Below, piece by piece: positions 1 to 8,441 of a stretch of DNA of 64,000 nucleotides. Source of the DNA: Hyphomicrobiales bacterium. GTDB lineage: Bacteria; Pseudomonadota; Alphaproteobacteria; Rhizobiales; Rhizobiaceae. Under the pieces are notes generated by a model that ran no database searches, was not told the origin of the DNA, and saw nothing but the letters and a program-made list of their open reading frames with translations. Position numbers and translations under genes: made by a program. Where the stretch lies: the NCBI GenBank assembly GCA_900472925.1, contig UCJU01000002.1, forward strand, positions 62,001 through 126,000. The letters run 5' to 3'. Each line of letters begins with the position of its first letter. Within the stretch, counting starts at the first letter, position 1.

Positions 1-1104
1 GTCGGCGGGGCAACGGCTCTTTTCCTGCGCAAGGCTGGACTTTCCGTCGTGCTGATCGACAAGGGATTTTGCGGCGCGCAAGCCAGCGGCGTGAATTATG
101 GCGGTGTTCGAAGACAAGGACGCCCCCCTGAACAACTGCCCCTTGCGGAACGCTCCCACGCACTCTGGGGACAGCTTAGAGAACTCATAGGGATAGATGG
201 TGAGTATATCCGTAGCGGGCATCTCAAGATTGCGCGCACGGCAGAGAATTTTGCAAAGCTGGAAGCTTATGCCGACAAAGTCCGTCCACTGGGTCTCGAT
301 CTGGAACTGATGGGCGCAAACTCTGTCAAAGAGCGCCTGCCCTGGCTGACTGGCGATGTCAGCGGTGCTTCCCTGTGCCATGACGACGGACAGGCAAACC
401 CTCGGCTGGTTGCGCCAGCCTTTGCACGAGCAGCGCGCGCAAACGGCGCAACCGTGTTGAAAAATACACCCGTGAACGCCGTGGAAGCCACAGGCAGCGG
501 CTTTGCACTGATGGTAGGCGGTGGCACGGAAATAAGATCACGTCTGCTGTTCAATTGCGCCGGTGCCTGGGCAAACAAGTTCGCCGAAGCGCTGGGCGAG
601 CCGATACCGTTAACCCGCATCTATCCTTCGATGGTCGTTACCGAGCCCCTGCCCTTTCGACTGCCATTCAGCCTAGGAGAAGAAGGTGGCGGGTTCTATG
701 GACGGCAGGTTGCGCGGGGAAATTACATCATGGGTGGTGGCCGAGGCCAGGCTCTCGAAAATCCGGACTTCTCACGCCCATCCGTCATGGCCGCCTCTTC
801 CGTAATGCAGCGCGCAATCGACCTTTTCCCGCATCTCCAGCACGCACAGGTCATCCGCTTCTGGTCCGGAACCGAAGGGGAGATGCCCGATGGCAATCCG
901 GTCATCAGCGCCAGCACACGCATCGAGGGGCTGTTTCATGGCTTCGGATTTTGTGGCGCGGGTTTCCAGACCGGCCCTGCCGTTGGTGCAGTCCTGTGCG
1001 ACCTCGCCGTAAACGGAGCCACGACGACACCCATTTCAGCCTTTTCCATCGGCCGGTTTACGGCCAACCACCTCAACCACGAAGCAAAAAAGGGAACAGC
1101 ATGA
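1..1104 (+). CDS. FAD-dependent oxidoreductase, DAO family (5' end outside window)
   Basis: The reading frame is already open at base 1. The first residues (GGATALFLRKAGLSVVLIDKG) are the end of an N-terminal Rossmann FAD-binding fold, so the true start lies upstream and the GTG at 49 is internal. The C-terminal part carries GFGFCGAGFQTGPAVG, the second FAD-contact segment typical of D-amino-acid oxidase/glycine oxidase/sarcosine oxidase-like enzymes. The family oxidises C-N bonds of amino acids or amines to an imine with H2O2 release. The stop overlaps the start of the following binding-protein gene (ATGA), so it probably acts on the ligand that importer brings in. The substrate cannot be told. 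Confidence 0.85.
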   Translation, partial: VGGATALFLRKAGLSVVLIDKGFCGAQASGVNYGGVRRQGRPPEQLPLAERSHALWGQLRELIGIDGEYIRSGHLKIARTAENFAKLEAYADKVRPLGLDLELMGANSVKERLPWLTGDVSGASLCHDDGQANPRLVAPAFARAARANGATVLKNTPVNAVEATGSGFALMVGGGTEIRSRLLFNCAGAWANKFAEALGEPIPLTRIYPSMVVTEPLPFRLPFSLGEEGGGFYGRQVARGNYIMGGGRGQALENPDFSRPSVMAASSVMQRAIDLFPHLQHAQVIRFWSGTEGEMPDGNPVISASTRIEGLFHGFGFCGAGFQTGPAVGAVLCDLAVNGATTTPISAFSIGRFTANHLNHEAKKGTA

Positions 1105-2147
1105 CAATAAATAAAACAATCCTCGCAGCCATCGCGGCGCTGACAGCCAGCACGACGCTCGCATCCGCCGAGACGAAGACTCTTTACATCGGTATGAATG
1201 GCGGCAACTTCGAACGAGCCTATACCGAGCATGTCTTGCCCGATTTTGAAAAGGCAAACGACGTAAAAGTTGTCGTCGTGCCGGGCACATCTGCTGACAT
1301 TCTTGCAAAAGCAACAGCACAGAAAGACAAGCCGCAAATGCATGTCATGCTGCTGGATGATGGTGTGATGGTTCGCGCCATCGGCGCGGGTCTGTGCCAG
1401 AAAATTGCTGATGACCCGGTTCTCGCCAATGTCCAGCCTGCTGCCCGTCTCAAGGGCGACATGGCAATCGGCGTCGATATGGGCATGACCGGCCTTGCCT
1501 ACAACAAGAAACTTTTCGACGAAAAGGGCTGGGCAGCACCCACTTCATGGATGGATCTTGCCGACGAAAAATACGCAAACGCCGTCGTTTTCCAGTCCGC
1601 ATCGGCCTCGACCTTTGGTCTCCACGCATTCCTGATGTTCAACCGCATCCAAGGCGGCGATGAAAAGAATGTCGAACCCGGCTTCGAAAAGTTCCGCGAT
1701 ACGATCGGCAAGAACGTGCTGGAATTCATCCCATCGTCCGCCAAAATTTCCGAAATGGTACAGACCGGGGAAGCTGCGATCTTCCCGCTAACGCCAACAG
1801 GTGTTTCGAACCTCAAAGAAAAGGGCATTCCGGTTGAATATGCTCAGCCAAAAGAAGGCTCGGTCATTCTTGCCGTAACTGAATGTGTATTGGCGGGTAA
1901 CAGCGAGCCTGAACTCAGCCAGAAGCTTGCCCACTACCTGCTCTCACCCGAAGCACAAAGCAAAGCCCTGGATTTCGGCAACATCATTCCGTCCAACCAG
2001 TCGGCTAAAGCGGGTACCGAAGCTGCCCAAGCCAAACTGGACGCCTTTCAAGGCTATATGAAGACCGCCAACACGCTGGACTGGGACGCCGTGAACGAAA
2101 AGCGTCAAGAATGGAACAGCCGCTGGAACCGCACGATTGAGCGGTAA
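1101..2147 (+). CDS. ABC transporter solute-binding protein, spermidine/putrescine (PotD-like) type
   Basis: 348 residues. The ATG at 1101 overlaps the preceding stop by 4 bases. A signal peptide (MTINKTILAAIAALTASTTLASA) precedes a mature domain beginning ETKTLYIGMNGGNFERAYTE, the opening beta strand of family-1/8 extracellular binding proteins. DMGMTGLAYNKKLFDEKG and the C-terminal stretch NIIPSNQSAK match PotD/Fe3+-type periplasmic receptors for amines or small organic ions. The permease and ATPase genes must lie left of the window, since a strong terminator follows directly. The adjoining amine/amino-acid oxidase suggests an amino compound as ligand; that is inference. Confidence 0.85.
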   Translation: MTINKTILAAIAALTASTTLASAETKTLYIGMNGGNFERAYTEHVLPDFEKANDVKVVVVPGTSADILAKATAQKDKPQMHVMLLDDGVMVRAIGAGLCQKIADDPVLANVQPAARLKGDMAIGVDMGMTGLAYNKKLFDEKGWAAPTSWMDLADEKYANAVVFQSASASTFGLHAFLMFNRIQGGDEKNVEPGFEKFRDTIGKNVLEFIPSSAKISEMVQTGEAAIFPLTPTGVSNLKEKGIPVEYAQPKEGSVILAVTECVLAGNSEPELSQKLAHYLLSPEAQSKALDFGNIIPSNQSAKAGTEAAQAKLDAFQGYMKTANTLDWDAVNEKRQEWNSRWNRTIER

Positions 2148-2166
2148 TCACTGACGAGAAGACTTC

Positions 2167-2197
2167 AAAGCCGTTCGACGAAGTGTCGAACGGCTTT
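2167..2197 (+). terminator. Strong hairpin closing the oxidoreductase/SBP operon
   Basis: A perfect 13-bp inverted repeat (AAAGCCGTTCGAC / GTCGAACGGCTTT, loop GAAGT) begins 19 bases after the stop at 2147. The right arm ends in TTT and one more T follows. It is placed and built as an intrinsic terminator, although the T tract is short. Confidence 0.8.
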
Positions 2198-2543
2198 TCG
2201 CAATTGTGAATTACCAACAAGCAAAATGCGCGCAAAGCGGTTCCTTCCAGCGGTAGGCGCCAGGCCCCGCCGCCGGTTGGTTCTTCAAACGTCGTCAAAT
2301 AATACGAAACATAATCGCGTCTATTTCGCGCCGGTCTGTTCACAACGCGACAGGACGTGAGTTTCAATATTTGACAAAGTTCCATATTTGAAAAACCATA
2401 GAGAGAGAGCCTAATCCGATCTAATGCTGTTATGTCAGCGGATTGGCGTTGTGCTCGGGAACTTCTGTGGGGTTCATAAAATTGACCGTTTCGTTCACAT
2501 GCTCTTCAAACAATAGAACACGAGTGTTGGGATTTGTTCACCC
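2198..2543. other. Gene-free stretch, probable promoter region
   Basis: 346 bases between the terminator and the gene at 2544. TTGACA at 2371-2376 could be a -35 element, but no convincing -10 follows. A minus-strand open frame (about 2385 down into the upstream gene) overlaps the real CDS antisense and resembles no family I know. Confidence 0.4.
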
Positions 2544-3128
2544 GTGAAGGCGCGGCAGGGTAGCAGGGCTTGGCTGAGTAAGGCTCTTGCGGGCGCTGGA
2601 GGTCTCTGCGCGGCCGCAATAGCGCTTGGCTATTCTGTTTATCAGCAACGCGAAGCAGAAATTGTTCCTCAGGTCGAACGGGGCACGCCGATTGAGGCGG
2701 GTCGATGGACCGTCATCGTTACCGCGAGCAATGTGGCGTATGCGATGCCGAATGGTGGTCGAGTGTCGTCTGGCAAAAAGGCGATTGTGGTCGACATGGC
2801 GCTTGAAAACGTCTCTGCTGAAAGCTCAAATCTTTATGGCAACCTGATCAAGCTTGCCAATGTCGCTGATGCGTCCAGGCCACAATATTACCTCAAGCGC
2901 GATCACGCGATATTATGGGACCTGCAGCCACGGCTGCGCGAGCCTGTGCAGGCCGTCTGGGAGGTTCCTGCAACGCTTGCCTTACCGAAAACTCTTGAGC
3001 TTACGGTTGAAGGTGAATTCTTCAAGCCGCGTGATAACCTCTATGCCGCTCCGGGTTGGTTTCCCTCAGGCCCTGTCGCGCAGGTCACTCTCGCGCTGGA
3101 TGCCGATAGACCGGAGACGACGCAATGA
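2544..3128 (+). CDS. Membrane-anchored protein of unknown function, DUF4352-like fold suspected (1 of 3)
   Basis: 194 residues with a GTG start. One hydrophobic segment at about residues 15-33 (ALAGAGGLCAAAIALGYSV) should anchor it in the inner membrane with the rest in the periplasm. The soluble part (RWTVIVTASNVAYAMPNGG, later KAIVVDMALENVSAESSNLY) has the alternating strand pattern of immunoglobulin-like DUF4352/telokin-like domains. It overlaps the next gene by 4 bases (ATGA), and the three genes 2544-4241 form one operon. No enzyme motif is visible and I do not recognise the family with certainty. Confidence 0.6.
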   Translation: MKARQGSRAWLSKALAGAGGLCAAAIALGYSVYQQREAEIVPQVERGTPIEAGRWTVIVTASNVAYAMPNGGRVSSGKKAIVVDMALENVSAESSNLYGNLIKLANVADASRPQYYLKRDHAILWDLQPRLREPVQAVWEVPATLALPKTLELTVEGEFFKPRDNLYAAPGWFPSGPVAQVTLALDADRPETTQ

Positions 3129-3688
3129 GGCGGAGCGCACTCATCGGTGTCAGCGTTCTCTTATTCCTAGTGCTGCTCGCATTTTTGCAGGCAACGACAC
3201 CCCCTTATGCCACGCTGACGGGGCCGATCCGCACATCGGGACATGAGGGGGAATTGATTTCCGGGACAGACTTCAGCGCGAAAGTCGCAAACGTTATTAC
3301 GGCCAAAGCAATCAGCTTCGAGCGCTTTGGTCGAACGATCAATCTGGAAAGTTCCGGGATATGGGTCGTCGCCTCGATCGAGGTCGATGCCCGCAGGGAA
3401 ACGATGCCGGTTCGAGCAGCTACTCTTGTCGGTTCATCCGGTCGCAAATATCGTCAGTCACGCCGGGCGGACGACGCGCCGAATGCCCTTTATGCGAAAG
3501 TCGCGCAGCCAGGCCTTCAAACCAAAGGCATCGTCATCTTCGAGCTTCCGGCAGACGAGACAACGGAGATGACGCTATTGCTATCGGAGCAATATGATCC
3601 ACAGCTGAAAGATCAGATCGAGATATCGCTTGGAAATACTGGCGGCGCCCCTCGCGACACATTGGAGCTCGACAAGAATGACATCTGA
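3125..3688 (+). CDS. Membrane-anchored protein of unknown function (2 of 3)
   Basis: 187 residues. The start ATG overlaps the previous stop by 4 bases. An N-terminal signal anchor (SALIGVSVLLFLVLLAFLQA) is followed by a beta-rich exported domain. The pattern IWVVASIEVDARRETMPVRA corresponds to KAIVVDMALENVSAESSNLY of the gene before, and both follow with a loop and a Y/R-rich segment. This suggests distant paralogy with its two neighbours. It overlaps the next gene by 11 bases. Function unknown. Confidence 0.6.
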   Translation: MRRSALIGVSVLLFLVLLAFLQATTPPYATLTGPIRTSGHEGELISGTDFSAKVANVITAKAISFERFGRTINLESSGIWVVASIEVDARRETMPVRAATLVGSSGRKYRQSRRADDAPNALYAKVAQPGLQTKGIVIFELPADETTEMTLLLSEQYDPQLKDQIEISLGNTGGAPRDTLELDKNDI

Positions 3689-4241
3689 AAAGAAGATGTG
3701 GTGGTTGACATTCGTCAGCCTCCCCGTCCTTATCGCTGCAGCGGTTTCCATCAACGCGTGGCGTAACATCAAAGAATTCGCGCGTCGCACCGAAACAGAG
3801 GTCACGCAGGCAACTGGTGAGGCCGTATATGCCGGCGCAACCTGGCGGCTCGACATGTTTCGCATTTTAGGTGATGGACGGGATACGAATTTGCGCCTCC
3901 CTGGCGAAATGCGTCTTATCATCCTGCGTATCGCTGCAACAGCGAAACAGGAAATTAGTGAAGGATGGGGACAATGCGAGGTAAGCTTGGTGGACGATAA
4001 GGGCCGACGCTGGTTACCGCTCGATGTGGCCCTGTCTCGTGATATCAGCCGCGATATCGAGCCCGGCAAAGAACCTGTCAGAGGCTGCGGACTGATATCG
4101 ATCGATCCGCCTCATAAAGACCAAAGCGCGCTCATCGAGGAAAAGTTTGTCGTTCCCGCGGGAGCAATACCATCCCTGGCGGCCAGATTAAGCGTCGCGG
4201 CATCACGCCCCCAAGCAATCGGCTTTCCCCTCCATTTATAG
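3678..4241 (+). CDS. Membrane-anchored protein of unknown function (3 of 3)
   Basis: 187 residues. I use the ATG at 3678 (MTSEKKMWWLTFVSLP) rather than the longer open frame from 3630, because it places a hydrophobic anchor (WWLTFVSLPVLIAAAVSINA) at the N-terminus as in the two preceding genes. The body again looks beta-rich (EMRLIILRIAATAKQEISEG, then QCEVSLVDDKGRRWLPLDV), like an Ig-like accessory domain. Its stop abuts the stop of the convergent polytopic membrane protein. Function unknown. Confidence 0.6.
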   Translation: MTSEKKMWWLTFVSLPVLIAAAVSINAWRNIKEFARRTETEVTQATGEAVYAGATWRLDMFRILGDGRDTNLRLPGEMRLIILRIAATAKQEISEGWGQCEVSLVDDKGRRWLPLDVALSRDISRDIEPGKEPVRGCGLISIDPPHKDQSALIEEKFVVPAGAIPSLAARLSVAASRPQAIGFPLHL

Positions 4242-5546
4242 TCAAGCCTGCTGCGATTTTAGCTGGCTTGACCGTCCTCTCCATTCGCGTCCCTGCGCAA
4301 ATCCTGTTTCCAGCGTCGCGGCCAGAAGGCAAATCTTGACTGGCGTGACCAGAAGGCCTTCGCCTGGGTCGCTTGGTGTTCCGATGAAGGGGGATATGGC
4401 TTGAGCGATGACCTGCCATAGAGGGAGCTCATGGGGACCGATGAGCTGGGTCAATCCATACCATGCCCAGGCTGAACCCCAATCAAGCAGTCGGTAACCG
4501 AGAATGGCGATGAGTATCGGAATCAGGCCGGAGTTAAACGCGAACCCTATACCCTCAGCCAGTGCCCTATATCTTTTCAGCGTCCCAGAAATGAAGTGCG
4601 AGATGAAGTCGCGCAGGGCTTTTGGCAGCGTCTGCCATCGAGATACGGCGCGAGCCACCCGACCTTCGCCAAGAGCGCGCTCATCGTTGATGTCATAACC
4701 ATAAACCAGGGCTGCAAGTGTCAGCCAGACCACCGGATAGAGCCCATAAAAGAACAGGCTTACCAATCGCGTACCAACGGGCGAGGCCACGAATTCCGGC
4801 GGAGGTGGTACCACGTATTGGGCGACCGCATCTGTCACTGGAGTCAGAAAAGCCAGCAGCGCGCCAATTGTTTCCGGCAAATGGCTGAACCAAGCACGGA
4901 TCTCGTCCTGCCATTCCGAGACCACAAAAATGCCGATGAACGCCCAGTTTGCTTCGCACACCACGATGAGAAAAGGCCACAGCGCAGATGATGAACGCTT
5001 GTGCATGGACTTCGAAAAATGCCGCACAGCCCATGCAAGGACCACAGGAAACAACAGCCACGGACCGCCGGAAACGTTGAGAAGTCCAGTACCTTCACCT
5101 GACAGCAGCAGACTCAGCACCAGTTTGCTATAGTCACGCACGGTATCGCTGAGAAAACCCCAAGCCGCGTAAAATGCGAAGAACGGTACAAGGCTGAGTG
5201 CCAAGACGCTCACGAAACTGTCAGATGATACGTCTGTTCTCGAATTCATCTGTTCGGGTTTCGCCCAAGAAGCCGCATTGATCTTCGGCAATCCCGGTCG
5301 CACCGTCGCAAATAAAGCAACGATAACGACAAGTTTTAAAAGCACGACAAATGACAGGACTGATAATCCCGCCAACGAATTCCAGCGCCCAATCGCGGCT
5401 GCGGTCTCGTTCAACAACAGATTTCCGATAAATCCAACCAGCCAAACCGCGGCAAGTTGGGGCCAGAACCGCCCAAGAAGTGACAACGTAAGCAGCAACT
5501 GCCGACGCGCAAGCGGGGTACCGATCACTGCGGTGTTAAGTTTCAC
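4242..5546 (-). CDS. Polytopic inner-membrane protein of unknown function
   Basis: 434 residues from a GTG start at 5546. At least six to eight hydrophobic helices are visible, for example LSVLSFVVLLKLVVIVALF, VLALSLVPFFAFYAAWGFL, LVSLFFYGLYPVVWLTLAAL and LIPILIAILGYRLLDWGSAW. No transporter or enzyme signature was recognised. It ends exactly where the three anchored exported proteins end (convergent, zero gap), which may mean a shared role. The start codon lies inside an inverted repeat (5545-5590) and overlaps the stop of a 12-codon upstream frame, which could affect translation. Confidence 0.65.
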   Translation of the reverse strand: MKLNTAVIGTPLARRQLLLTLSLLGRFWPQLAAVWLVGFIGNLLLNETAAAIGRWNSLAGLSVLSFVVLLKLVVIVALFATVRPGLPKINAASWAKPEQMNSRTDVSSDSFVSVLALSLVPFFAFYAAWGFLSDTVRDYSKLVLSLLLSGEGTGLLNVSGGPWLLFPVVLAWAVRHFSKSMHKRSSSALWPFLIVVCEANWAFIGIFVVSEWQDEIRAWFSHLPETIGALLAFLTPVTDAVAQYVVPPPPEFVASPVGTRLVSLFFYGLYPVVWLTLAALVYGYDINDERALGEGRVARAVSRWQTLPKALRDFISHFISGTLKRYRALAEGIGFAFNSGLIPILIAILGYRLLDWGSAWAWYGLTQLIGPHELPLWQVIAQAISPFIGTPSDPGEGLLVTPVKICLLAATLETGFAQGREWRGRSSQLKSQQA

Positions 5547-5590
5547 TAGGATTGAACCCGTATTTCCATTTCGCGTGGGCCCATCCTAGT
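5545..5590 (-). promoter_or_regulatory. Inverted repeat over the start of the polytopic membrane protein
   Basis: ACTAGGAT (5545-5552) and ATCCTAGT (5583-5590) are perfect 8-bp arms around a 30-base loop. On the minus strand a short frame (MGPREMEIRVQS, stop TAG) ends one base into the GTG start of the membrane-protein gene. This could be a translational control hairpin with a leader peptide, or chance. Confidence 0.3.
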
Positions 5591-5888
5591 CCAGTGTAGC
5601 GAATTGTTCGACAACGTTTTTATCCGGCGCAAGTCAATCACGGCGAGATGGAGTAGTGGATCAAACTCACACGAAAACCAACACCCTGATCTGCAGCTCT
5701 ATCAAGTTGCATCGAGGTCATGCCAGATCTCGTCCGCGGCCAATTGACGGAGGGCATTTCGGATGACGTCGACGCGTCAAACCATTTCCGATACCACCTT
5801 TCCATTTTCGGCAGGTTCGTCCAAATGCTTCTTCATCGCTGGGCACTGGCCCGACAATTGATCTTCGCTGATCTATTTCAGCACACAA
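5547..5888. other. Gene-free stretch between divergent genes
   Basis: About 340 bases separate the minus-strand membrane protein from the plus-strand gene at 5889. Apart from the 5545-5590 inverted repeat, I see only short open frames without ribosome binding sites. It presumably holds the two divergent promoters. Confidence 0.4.
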
Positions 5889-7001
5889 ATGTTGAAAGGT
5901 TCAAATTTGACATCTCCTAGCCCCTTCCCCAGCCGCCCACTCTCTCTGGCGCCGAATGTGATCTCGACCCCGCGGGCATATTTCTGGTCGACGCCGATCG
6001 TACTGCTTCTCACGGCCTTTATGCTCATCTGGGAAGCCCCGGGGATCTACCGCGACTTTCAGATCAGCCAAAATCCATTGGTGTTGGATAGTGGCGACGT
6101 CCAAAACGGCCGCTGCACCACGCGCAAGGGCGTTTTTACCGATTGTGAGGCTCGACTGGTCTACAGTTACAATGGCCGTGACTACGAGACCGACGTGGAG
6201 GTCATGTTTATCGATTTCCATATAGGTGACTACGAAACTGGCTTGGTGATTTCCGCGGACCATCCGGAACTGGCAACCATCAGCCTCGGCCTGGATAAGC
6301 TCTGGAACCGTATCATCACGCTTGCAGTCTTGACTGTCTTTCTAGGCGGCCTTGGTTTCGCGATGATATTTCTGGGCCTGCGCATCTGGCGGGTCAAAGC
6401 ACAGTTGCGCCACCCGGCGGTGCTCGTGCCTGTGCCGGTCGAGATTACCGCTTTTGATCGCAGACGCAGGGTCCTTTCCATTACCTATAGTGATAAGATT
6501 GCCAGCGACAAAACAGGACGCTCGTCCTACACCCGCATGAAGGACCGAGAAGAGCCGCTGATCATTGGATCGGCCAATGGAAAAACTGTTGGCCTGGCTG
6601 TTCGGCACGGCAAAACGGCGCTGCCGGTGCTGCTAGATCATCGTCTCCAGCGTGTCTCACTGACGGATGAGGAGCGGACAGCCGCATTGGCGCCCTTCGC
6701 TCACATCTACGAAGATGGTCAGCAACCACTTCTGGTCGATGCGCCGACCAAAACGATTTCAATCTGGAAGCGCCTTCAGATGTTCCTGGGTGTGCTGCTT
6801 CTCATGGTCGTCGGTGTGTTTGGATTTTGGCTTTGGTATGTGACGACCTCCGACACGCAGTTTCAATCTCCGGGCATGGACATCAACAACATGATGCCCG
6901 CGCCCTTGAACAGATGGGGATGTGACCAGCTGAAAAAGCGCTTCGGTCAGGATCGCGCGCCATTCGGATGCGCTGCGGCGGATTATACCAGTTGGAAATA
7001 A
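5889..7001 (+). CDS. Membrane protein of unknown function, three predicted helices
   Basis: 370 residues. Hydrophobic helices occur near residues 32-47 (STPIVLLLTAFMLIWEAP), 140-165 (IITLAVLTVFLGGLGFAMIF) and 300-320 (MFLGVLLLMVVGVFGFWLWY). The segment between helices 1 and 2 is rich in beta strands and carries two Cys (CTTRKGVFTDC), plausible as a periplasmic disulfide; this layout recalls DUF3592-type proteins. The start is uncertain: the ATG at 5889 has no Shine-Dalgarno, whereas TTG at 5907 is preceded by AAAGG at good spacing. It may form a pair with the exported protein at 7101. Function unknown. Confidence 0.65.
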   Translation: MLKGSNLTSPSPFPSRPLSLAPNVISTPRAYFWSTPIVLLLTAFMLIWEAPGIYRDFQISQNPLVLDSGDVQNGRCTTRKGVFTDCEARLVYSYNGRDYETDVEVMFIDFHIGDYETGLVISADHPELATISLGLDKLWNRIITLAVLTVFLGGLGFAMIFLGLRIWRVKAQLRHPAVLVPVPVEITAFDRRRRVLSITYSDKIASDKTGRSSYTRMKDREEPLIIGSANGKTVGLAVRHGKTALPVLLDHRLQRVSLTDEERTAALAPFAHIYEDGQQPLLVDAPTKTISIWKRLQMFLGVLLLMVVGVFGFWLWYVTTSDTQFQSPGMDINNMMPAPLNRWGCDQLKKRFGQDRAPFGCAAADYTSWK

Positions 7002-7100
7002 AGCGGCCCAGTCCATTCGGCGAGGATCGTCATGGCCTGTCTGGCGGAATAGGACGGTGGTCGGTAGGATGACATGTCTCTACCGGATTTTGGGTGAAAC

Positions 7101-8381
7101 ATGCGCGTTTTCTACTCTACTGTGATCGCCTATCTGATCGGAGCTCTCGCCACCCAGGCGGCTGACGTGGTTACCTATTCCGGCTCCATAGGCTCGCTGC
7201 CGATCATTCTCGAATTGACATCACCGGGTCCCGATGGCCTTCGGGCGGGGCGTTATGCCTATCTCGCCAAGGGCGGTGATATTCCGTTGCACGGCGTGAA
7301 GAGCGCCAACGCGGGTTCTCTCCGGTTGGAGGAGGAAAAGCCCTGTACAGAAACGCTCTGCAAAACCGCCAGTGGCGAGTTAACCGACGTCGCGCCGATC
7401 GCTGCCGAATGGAATTTGAGCGTCGATGGTGGCCGAGGCATTTCCGGGACGTGGCAGGACAAGGAGACCGGCAAGACATTGCCGGTGAAGCTGCTCAAGA
7501 AGGGTGAGAGGTCGATTTCCCCCACTGAACCCGATCTGCTATCCAACCTTGATCCAAGCTATGCGCAAGCTGGTACCGCCGATCCGATGGTCCTGAGCAG
7601 AAAAAGCCTGCCCTATGATTTTTTGAAAATGGATCGTGCGTTGGAAAAAGGAACCGTTGAAGATTTCGACGGCAATAGCTACCGCATGGATGTAGACAGC
7701 CGCACGGGGCTTTCCTATCCCGTCGTCGTGACGATCGGGAAGGTCGACCCGGCGCCACTCAACCGCTATCTTTCGCAACAGCGGCTGCAGTTCGCTCTGC
7801 CTGCTTTTTCTTGCATGGCGAAAGCCTATCTCGGCTTCGGCTGGTCCGGGCAGGATGCAAACGGATCGACGGGGTACGATGGTGGCGGTTCTGTCGCGGT
7901 TGAACATCTGACGACCCGCCTTATGGGCATTGCGGAAAGTGGCAGCTACTGGTGTGGCGGAGCTTATCCAAACAACTTCGAAGACCATCGTCTCGCCGAT
8001 GCCCGCACGGGGAAGGCGCTGGTGCCCGAAACCCTGCTGCGCGGCTGGGTCGCAACCAACGGGGACGGCAACGTGGTCAACCCCTCCACGGTGGCTGATC
8101 CATCCTTGCTCAGCTTTGGACCAAACGAGGACCTGATCCAATTCGTCATCAAAAACCGCGAGAAATCTGATGACGAGACGGAGAAGGAGTGCGGTTTCGA
8201 CGATCTCATTCGCAGCAATCTCGCTGTCTATTTCACTAAGGACGACCTCGTCTTCACTATGAAGGGCCTGCCGCATTTCAATTTCGCCTGTACCGAAGAT
8301 CTGTTGCGGGTGCCCCTGAAGGATGCGCGCCCCCTTCTCACAGATGTGGGTGCCCGATACTTCGAAGTGCTGGATCGCTAA
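7101..8381 (+). CDS. Exported protein of unknown function
   Basis: 426 residues. The N-terminus MRVFYSTVIAYLIGALATQA is a signal peptide with cleavage expected before ADVVTYSG. The N-terminal third resembles the beta-barrel-like modules of exported lipocalin-type proteins (SIGSLPIILELTSPGPDG, ISGTWQDKETGKTLPVKLLK). The C-terminal part contains several Cys (CMAKAYLGFGW, SYWCGGAYP, KECGFDD, FACTEDL), consistent with periplasmic disulfides. It lies 99 bases after the membrane protein gene, in the same direction, and converges on the ABC operon to the right. No catalytic motif was recognised. Confidence 0.6.
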   Translation: MRVFYSTVIAYLIGALATQAADVVTYSGSIGSLPIILELTSPGPDGLRAGRYAYLAKGGDIPLHGVKSANAGSLRLEEEKPCTETLCKTASGELTDVAPIAAEWNLSVDGGRGISGTWQDKETGKTLPVKLLKKGERSISPTEPDLLSNLDPSYAQAGTADPMVLSRKSLPYDFLKMDRALEKGTVEDFDGNSYRMDVDSRTGLSYPVVVTIGKVDPAPLNRYLSQQRLQFALPAFSCMAKAYLGFGWSGQDANGSTGYDGGGSVAVEHLTTRLMGIAESGSYWCGGAYPNNFEDHRLADARTGKALVPETLLRGWVATNGDGNVVNPSTVADPSLLSFGPNEDLIQFVIKNREKSDDETEKECGFDDLIRSNLAVYFTKDDLVFTMKGLPHFNFACTEDLLRVPLKDARPLLTDVGARYFEVLDR

Positions 8382-8441
8382 TTCCCTAAAATTATGCGGA
8401 TATGACCGCGAATGAAGTGGACGTGCTCTAACATTGGTTCC

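Noticed and set aside
49-1104. A gene starting at GTG 49
   Set aside because: The frame is open to base 1 and encodes the end of the FAD-binding fold, so the start is outside the window.
2005-2385. 126-codon minus-strand frame across the terminator
   Set aside because: Runs antisense through the SBP gene end and the terminator stem; no support.
5720-5920. 66-codon plus-strand frame before the 5889 gene
   Set aside because: Overlaps the next gene in another frame, with no ribosome site or similarity.
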